DNA of 48,026 nt from Alphaproteobacteria bacterium (lineage in GTDB: Bacteria > Pseudomonadota > Alphaproteobacteria > Puniceispirillales > Puniceispirillaceae), in the NCBI GenBank assembly GCA_016780765.1, contig JADHLH010000010.1, positions 1-48,026 on the forward strand, read 5' to 3'. A program made the translations under genes and the position numbers. This document shows, piece after piece, positions 43,397-48,026 of the stretch. The notes under the pieces are model-generated. The model did no database searches, had not been told where the DNA came from, and saw only the letters and a list, made by a program, of their open reading frames with translations. Position 1 is the stretch's first letter. The number at the start of each line of letters is the position of its first letter.

Positions 43397-44263
43397 TCAG
43401 GGCCAACGCACTTCGGGTGGCATGCTCATCAGGATCGCCTCGATATTACCACCCGTCTTCAACCCGAACAGGGTGCCACGGTCATGCAACAGATTGAACT
43501 CGACATAGCGTCCCCGCTTGACCAGCTGGTTGTGCCGATCTTCGGCGCTCCAGTCCTTGTTCATGCGTTCGCGTATGATCTCTGCATATCCGGTGTGAAA
43601 ATGTCGGCCAACATCCTTGGTGAAGGCAAGGTCGGCATCCCAGTCACCAGTGTCCAGATTATCATAGAAGATGCCACCAATACCGCGCGGCTCATTACGA
43701 TGCGGCAGGAAGAAATATTCATCACACCATTTCTTGAAACGCGGATAATACGCCGGGTCATGCGCATCACAGGCTGTCTGCATGGATTCGTGAAAGGCTT
43801 CGGCAGCCGCCTGGTCCGGCAGCATCGGCGTCAGATCACCACCGCCGCCAAACCACGCCCGCGAGGTCACAATGAACCGGGTGTTCATATGCGCCGATGG
43901 CACGTGCGGATTGAACGGATGCGCCACCAGTGAGATGCCGGCGGCCCAGAACTGTCCATCCGCATCTGCCCCCGGGATTGATTTGCGAAACTCTTCAGAA
44001 AAAGTGCCATGGACATTTGATATATTGACCCCGACTTTTTCAAAGACACGGCCATGCATCACGCTCATCTCGCCGCCGCCGCCGCCATCGCGTTCCCATA
44101 TCTTGCGGGCAAAGCGACCGGCCGGCATCTCGGCATTTTCGGTACCGGAAAGGCCAGCTTCGATGGTCTCGAAACTCGTGCAGATCTGGTCGCGAAGCGT
44201 GGCGAACCATCCCGCTGCCTGCTCTTTGCGCTGGGCAATGCTATCCACTGTATGACCTTCCAT
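43397..44263 (-). CDS. hemF: Oxygen-dependent coproporphyrinogen III oxidase
   Basis: HemF carries out the oxygen-dependent decarboxylation of coproporphyrinogen III in heme synthesis, which marks the host as aerobic. The 288-aa protein has the family signatures [60 protein letters not shown] and [19 protein letters not shown] chose the ATG at 44263 over a GTG one codon earlier. The start region is part of a 19-bp-period duplication (10-bp copies at 44256-44265 and 44275-44284). It ends at a clear terminator. Confidence 0.97.
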   Translation of the reverse strand: MEGHTVDSIAQRKEQAAGWFATLRDQICTSFETIEAGLSGTENAEMPAGRFARKIWERDGGGGGEMSVMHGRVFEKVGVNISNVHGTFSEEFRKSIPGADADGQFWAAGISLVAHPFNPHVPSAHMNTRFIVTSRAWFGGGGDLTPMLPDQAAAEAFHESMQTACDAHDPAYYPRFKKWCDEYFFLPHRNEPRGIGGIFYDNLDTGDWDADLAFTKDVGRHFHTGYAEIIRERMNKDWSAEDRHNQLVKRGRYVEFNLLHDRGTLFGLKTGGNIEAILMSMPPEVRWP

Positions 44264-44305
44264 CACAAGTCTGGCCTTCCATCATGACTATCCCGGGCTT
44301 CGCCT

Positions 44306-45637
44306 TCAGATCGCTGCCAGCAATTCAGCCTTGGTCAGGGTGAAGTCATACATGACCCAGCGATGTTCAATAGCGCACAGCATGTCGCCCAGCGCCGGAC
44401 CCTTGTCAACGCCATGCGACAATAAATCGGTCGCCGTAACCGGGCATTGCGGCGGCTGCCATGCAGCAATATCCAGCAATCTGCCTGCTGAAACAGGCGT
44501 TCCGCCGCGAGCTGTTTGCACAAGATAAATGGCCGCAGGGTCATGCCCGTCGCGCCGCAGGAACCATGCTGGGCGGTGCCAGTCTTTGCCCGCCAGACCC
44601 CTATCCGGCACATCACCATCAGCCAGACTTTCACCCGCCAGACCCTGTTCAGCAATGTAGCTGCCATGCTTGTCCAGACTGGTCAAAAAGCGGCTTTCTG
44701 CCCGCGACAGCCGCAATCGCTTTATCACCGCATCGCTGTTGGCCGCGCCCGCGGGCAATACCACTGCAAACGGCAGCAGCCAGACAGAGGCAGCTGTTGC
44801 CGCAAATGCCTGTTGAAGGACATCGAACGGCGGCAGGTTTTTCAGCAAATGCGGCTGCAGGCGCAGACCCAGCGCATGTTCATCAAGGCCGCTTTCATGC
44901 ATGACGCGGACACCGGCAAGTGGTGCCTGTGCCGCAAAAAGCCGCCGGCATTCATGTGCAACCCGCTCGCCCGACAGATGTGCCGCCCGCGCCGCCATCG
45001 CGCCAATGGCTGCCAGTGCCTCATCATCAATGCCGGCCTGCCCAAAACGAGGCAGAAACCGGCAATAACGCAACATCCGCAAGGCATCTTCGGTGATTCG
45101 TGTTTTTGCATTCCCGACAAAACGCAGACGTCCAGCGGCCAGATCAGCCAACCCGCCAAGCGGATCCTCAAGCATGCCGTCAGCAGTGATATAAAGGGCA
45201 TTGACCGTGAAGTCGCGGCGGCGCGCATCTTCCGCCCAGTCCTCGGTAAAGCCGATCACGGCATGCCGACCATCGGTGTCCAGATCAATCCGTGTCTGCG
45301 TCAACTCTATCGTCTGGCCATCCGCAATCACGGTGACCGTCCCATGCGCAAGACCTGTTTCAACGATCTTCAGACCGGCATCCCGCAGGGCATCAACAGC
45401 CCGCGCAATCGGACAGGCGATGGACATATCGATATCACCCGACCTGGCATGCGGCGATGGTGGCCCGTCACTCTGCGCCAAAGCGCTCGAGCGCGCGTCC
45501 AGCACCCAGTCGCGCACGGCACCGCCAACAATGCGTGCCTCGCTATCCAACGCCTCTGCAATATCAAAAATACGGCGCGCCAGCGGCGGCACTGGAAACC
45601 GGGGAATGCTGGCCCTACCCGCCATCGGCACTGTCAT
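44306..45637 (-). CDS. cca: CCA tRNA nucleotidyltransferase/poly(A) polymerase family protein
   Basis: A 443-aa class II nucleotidyltransferase that adds or repairs the CCA end of tRNAs (a poly(A) polymerase role is possible in this family). The head domain has IVGGAVRDWVL and the catalytic Asp-x-Asp in SGDIDMSI, then DARRRDFTVNALYI and DPLGGLADLAAGRLRFVG. The neck has ITEDALRMLRYCRFLPRFG. Alternative ATGs at 45637 and 45625 overlap the end of the DUF6111 gene; I took the first. It ends the DUF1285-Nudix-DUF6111-cca series on the minus strand, a common alphaproteobacterial order. Confidence 0.93.
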   Translation of the reverse strand: MTVPMAGRASIPRFPVPPLARRIFDIAEALDSEARIVGGAVRDWVLDARSSALAQSDGPPSPHARSGDIDMSIACPIARAVDALRDAGLKIVETGLAHGTVTVIADGQTIELTQTRIDLDTDGRHAVIGFTEDWAEDARRRDFTVNALYITADGMLEDPLGGLADLAAGRLRFVGNAKTRITEDALRMLRYCRFLPRFGQAGIDDEALAAIGAMAARAAHLSGERVAHECRRLFAAQAPLAGVRVMHESGLDEHALGLRLQPHLLKNLPPFDVLQQAFAATAASVWLLPFAVVLPAGAANSDAVIKRLRLSRAESRFLTSLDKHGSYIAEQGLAGESLADGDVPDRGLAGKDWHRPAWFLRRDGHDPAAIYLVQTARGGTPVSAGRLLDIAAWQPPQCPVTATDLLSHGVDKGPALGDMLCAIEHRWVMYDFTLTKAELLAAI

Positions 45638-45905
45638 CAAAACCGCCCGGCACGATCTTGCCATCCTTGATCTGCGCTGGCTGATACTTGCCCGGCGGGC
45701 CAGAAGCGCCGCGTTCAAGCAGAACCGCGCCAAGGAAAAACACCGCCAGTCCAGCCAACGCGCCCACCACTGCAGGCATGCCGATCAGCTGCGCGTCGGG
45801 TTCTTCGCCGCGCAGTCGCGCCCGCCTGTTCTGCCAGGCCTTCACAAGGCTCATAACCAGGATCGCGGCCAGGATCGCGGTGGCGATAATGATATATCGA
45901 CGCAT
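45615..45905 (-). CDS. Small membrane protein, DUF6111-like
   Basis: A 96-aa protein with two membrane helices (YIIIATAILAAILVMSLV and VVGALAGLAVFFLGAVLL) and a soluble tail ending IKDGKIVPGGFDDSADGG. The position between the Nudix hydrolase and cca, and the layout, match the alphaproteobacterial DUF6111 family, whose function is unknown. GGGAGGAG lies upstream of the ATG at 45905; a TTG seven codons earlier is less likely. The first helix region contains an exact 12-bp tandem duplication (45857-45880). The 3' end overlaps cca by 23 bp. Confidence 0.75.
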   Translation of the reverse strand: MRRYIIIATAILAAILVMSLVKAWQNRRARLRGEEPDAQLIGMPAVVGALAGLAVFFLGAVLLERGASGPPGKYQPAQIKDGKIVPGGFDDSADGG

Positions 45906-46069
45906 CTTGTTATGCTCCTCCCCCAAAGGGTGTCACGGGTGGTCCGCACAGGATACCCTATTTCATTCGGCGCCCCTATCCCCGGTCCGTATCCAGCAGT
46001 TCGGATTCCAGGGCTATGTCCGGGCGCCAGCAGTGAGGCCAGACACAATCTGTCAGGGATCGCCTGAAC

Positions 46070-46633
46070 CTAGCGGGCGATACGCGCCGCCAGATCAACC
46101 AGAATGGCTGCCGACAGGCCCCATATATAATGCTGTTCGTTCTCGATGACCCAGACATCTCGCGGCTGGCCATTGCGAAGATAGGTGTCGCGGCGGTGGC
46201 GGATTCTGTCAACCAGCGCATCCAGCGGCAAAACCAGCACCTGCGCCACTTCTCCCGGATCGGCCACAAGGCGGGTGTCCGCCGCAACCAGACCGACAAC
46301 CGGCTGCACAACAAATCCGACCGGGCTGACCACAGCATCAAGCCCGCCAAGCACCTGCACCGCATCACTCGGCAGGGCGATCTCCTCCTGCGCCTCACGC
46401 AGGGCGGTGTCGACAAGTGTCCTGTCCATGCTTTCAACCTTGCCGCCTGGAAAGCTGATCTGCCCGGCATGATGCGCAAGATGGTGGGCGCGTTCGGTCA
46501 TGATGACCTGCCATCCGTCATCACAGACAGTCAGGCCGACAAGAACGGCTGATGGCCGTCCCTTTTCACCGTTCAGGCGCGCCGGGATCATGCTGAGCCG
46601 GTCTGCAGCAACAGGCGGATCAAAAGCTGTCAT
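46070..46633 (-). CDS. Nudix hydrolase, CoA pyrophosphatase type
   Basis: A 187-aa Nudix enzyme of the YeaB/NudL type that cleaves CoA or related nucleotides. The Nudix box region is GQISFPGGKVESMDRTLVDT continuing into ALREAQEEIAL, with the REAQEE core for metal binding. The preceding RAHHLAHHAGQISFPGG is the CoA-type signature, and VWVIENEQHYIWGLSAAIL near the end is also typical. The ATG at 46633 overlaps the stop of the DUF1285 gene, so they are co-translated. Confidence 0.93.
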   Translation of the reverse strand: MTAFDPPVAADRLSMIPARLNGEKGRPSAVLVGLTVCDDGWQVIMTERAHHLAHHAGQISFPGGKVESMDRTLVDTALREAQEEIALPSDAVQVLGGLDAVVSPVGFVVQPVVGLVAADTRLVADPGEVAQVLVLPLDALVDRIRHRRDTYLRNGQPRDVWVIENEQHYIWGLSAAILVDLAARIAR

Positions 46634-47238
46634 GCGCCGCCGTCCTGATCTGCGTTTGCACCTGCCTCGAGCGGGAAAAAAACACCGTCACTCCAGACGC
46701 CGAATCTGCCATCCTCGCCAGCAACGCTCTGCTCTGCGAGTTCGTAGAAGACCGGCCGTGCCACAAGCGCCTCCAGCGCCTGACGCACTGTTACATAGGG
46801 GCGCAATTCAGGCGTTGCAGCGCCAGCGCCTGGCTGATGACCAGAACCGGTATCCGGGCCTGCTGTCGGGCGCATGACCATAGGATTGTCCCGTCCCAGC
46901 AGCAGCGTATCACCAACATTGGTGGTGAAACGGATTTGCTGGTCACGGCCAACACCCTCACAGCTCATGGCCGTTATGATGAAGGGCGCGTCTTCAACCA
47001 TGATGGTGCCGCGTTCGACCGGTGTGACAAGCCAATAGCTGCCGTCTGCCTCGCGCTGCAACACGCTGGCGAACAGTTTGACAAGGGCTGGCCGACCAAT
47101 CAGCCCGCCTTCATGATACCAGTTGCCATCGGCCGCAATGCGGATATCAAAGGCCTGAGGTGTAGGCTTGCTGATCTGGCGAAGGGCATCGCCTGGGCCC
47201 CCGGGCGGGCGCGGGACATGCGAAGATGATGAACTCAT
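46630..47238 (-). CDS. DUF1285 family protein
   Basis: A 202-aa soluble protein of the DUF1285 family, function unknown, typically found beside Nudix and cca genes in alphaproteobacteria. Family features are FDIRIAADGNWYHEGGLIGR, LVKLFASVLQREADGSYWLV, TPVERGTIMVEDAPFII and a late RPVFYELAEQSVA. The first 20 residues are a Ser/Pro/Gly-rich lead. It is the first gene of the four-gene minus-strand operon and overlaps the next gene by 4 nt. Confidence 0.88.
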   Translation of the reverse strand: MSSSSSHVPRPPGGPGDALRQISKPTPQAFDIRIAADGNWYHEGGLIGRPALVKLFASVLQREADGSYWLVTPVERGTIMVEDAPFIITAMSCEGVGRDQQIRFTTNVGDTLLLGRDNPMVMRPTAGPDTGSGHQPGAGAATPELRPYVTVRQALEALVARPVFYELAEQSVAGEDGRFGVWSDGVFFPLEAGANADQDGGA

Positions 47239-47592
47239 GATGGCAGTCTACCGCGCTGTTGCATGAAGATAAATCCTCCTTGTCAGCAGAAATTTGCCGC
47301 ACATCAGGAAGAATCAACAAACACGCCATGCTCCGCCTCCATGGAAGGGTTCGAAACCTAACCTGATAGGGGATTTGGAAATTGACGGGAAATTAACCTT
47401 ATTCTGCCATTATAGCGTTGGTTCCCGCTTATTGCGGGGCCATCTGGCAAGAATTTCCGCGTCGGTGCCGCTTTACCAGCGACATTGAAGCAGGACGTTG
47501 GTGGCCAGTGCGGGGTTTAAAGGCAAATTTCTGATGATGCGCTGGCAGTCGCCGGATCGAGTGGCGGTATTCCAACCGGATATCTGTCACCA
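47239..47592. other. 354-bp spacer before the right-edge gene
   Basis: This divergent spacer holds a CtrA-like site (47382-47397) and a 5-bp hairpin (CCCGC 47424-47428, GCGGG 47434-47438) without a T-run. A GGTTCGAAACC word at 47350-47360 looks like a tRNA T-arm, but the surroundings do not fold as tRNA. No gene is seen. Promoters for the DUF1285 operon and the right-edge gene must lie here. Confidence 0.5.
47382..47397 (+). promoter_or_regulatory. Possible CtrA-binding site
   Basis: TTGA (47382-47385), 7 bp and TTAAC (47393-47397) match the CtrA consensus TTAA-N7-TTAAC with one mismatch. It lies 196 bp before the ATG of the right-edge gene. CtrA controls cell-cycle and flagellar genes in many alphaproteobacteria. 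Confidence 0.3.
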
Positions 47593-48026
47593 ATGGCAAC
47601 GGATTGGACTGACGGAAGATCGGCAGGAAAAATGCGCGCGCAAATCGCAATCACCCGCGGCGGGGTGACCAAAGCAAGTACCAGCGCTTCGCCACCTGAG
47701 GGCGGCGCACTAGCCAAACGTGCAAACGGCACATTCCAGATATCACTTCATCGCCGTGTCAGCGAATCAGCCCTGATCAATCTGATGCGCGCCTTGCGCG
47801 CCATCGAACCCGAACTTCCGATGAACCTGCGCGTTGATGCGCAACTGCAACAGGGATTGAGTCGCTCCGAACTATGCCTCCAGCTTGCGCTGCGGGCGCT
47901 TGGCGATATTGAACGCAACAACGAAGCACTGTTCATGAGCAACCTTGAACTTGTACAGCCGGCGACGCTAAAGTCCCTGACCTCGTCAAATCTGCTGCGC
48001 CTTGGCCAGCTGGACATGAGCAACAT
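47593..48026 (+). CDS. Unidentified gene cut by the right edge
   Basis: An open frame from the ATG at 47593 runs without a stop to the window edge (144 codons). A second in-frame ATG at 47632 has AGGA 5 nt upstream and may be the real start. The visible part begins with a polar Ser/Gly-rich lead, then becomes helical (HRRVSESALINLMRALRAIE, LSRSELCLQLALRALGDI). I do not recognise the family. A minus-strand frame over the same bases is Ser/Arg-rich and looks like a shadow. Confidence 0.5.
   Translation, partial: MATDWTDGRSAGKMRAQIAITRGGVTKASTSASPPEGGALAKRANGTFQISLHRRVSESALINLMRALRAIEPELPMNLRVDAQLQQGLSRSELCLQLALRALGDIERNNEALFMSNLELVQPATLKSLTSSNLLRLGQLDMSN

Noticed and set aside
44516-45670. 384-aa plus-strand frame opposite cca
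   Set aside because: Cys/Arg/Gln-rich shadow of cca, with no ribosome site or domain.
47345-47375. tRNA-like T-arm (GGTTCGAAACC)
   Set aside because: No matching acceptor, D or anticodon arms could be placed around it.
47748-48026. Minus-strand frame at the right edge
   Set aside because: Ser/Arg-rich; the plus-strand frame over the same bases has a better amino-acid pattern and a ribosome site.

Overview
The window looks like chromosomal DNA of a free-living, aerobic alphaproteobacterium. It is moderately GC-rich, densely packed, and carries several alphaproteobacterial signatures: carA-carB-greA, uvrC-pgsA with molybdenum-cofactor genes, ilvE beside a PetP/PetR-type pair, COQ9-like and ELM1-like proteins (families shared with mitochondria), lgt-midA-pgeF, prs-rplY-pth-ychF, a cytochrome bc1 operon, and DUF1285-Nudix-DUF6111-cca. 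A marine SAR116-like lineage would fit, but that is only a guess. I saw no rRNA, tRNA, CRISPR array, insertion sequence or prophage.

Layout. 1-0.9 kb: dnaG (cut by the left edge) and yqeY, minus strand. 1.2-6.3 kb: carA, carB, greA. 6.3-12.3 kb: an Lrp/AsnC regulator, an ELM1-family protein, an MsrP-type molybdoenzyme, a MATE exporter and an aspartate-type aminotransferase. 12.5-16.4 kb: an AT-richer accessory segment with three unrecognised plus-strand genes (534, 129 and 160 aa) facing a Sel1-repeat protein and an 86-aa protein. 16.5-21.1 kb: uvrB and uvrC, separated by a 443-bp AT-rich spacer with two DnaA-box-like 9-mers. 21.2-24.3 kb: pgsA, mobB, moeA, moaD, moaE. 24.3-27.9 kb: ilvE (minus), then a MarR regulator, an OmpR-type response regulator and an EnvZ-type kinase. 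28-31.2 kb, minus strand: csaA, COQ9-like, proC, YbjN-like, ubiK-like. 31.4-40.4 kb, plus strand: lgt, midA, pgeF, prs, rplY, pth, ychF, a dienelactone hydrolase, a small membrane protein and a DMT transporter. 40.5-47.2 kb, minus strand: petA-petB-petC, hemF, cca, DUF6111, a CoA-type Nudix hydrolase and DUF1285. At the right edge an unidentified plus-strand gene begins and runs out of the window.

How the genes work together. Most are housekeeping genes for pyrimidine/arginine precursors, excision repair, translation, membrane lipid and lipoprotein maturation, and respiration. The MoeA/MoaD/MoaE/MobB set makes the cofactor that MsrP-type enzymes need. The PetP/PetR-like pair belongs to the families that control cytochrome bc1 in Rhodobacter, and bc1 genes lie in the same window. 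HemF, COQ9-like and UbiK-like proteins also serve the heme/quinone respiratory chain.

Two things stand out. The first is the 12.5-15.2 kb three-gene cassette of unknown function. The second is a recurrent pattern of short exact tandem duplications (9-24 bp period), mostly in spacers and at gene ends, some of which copy start-codon regions.
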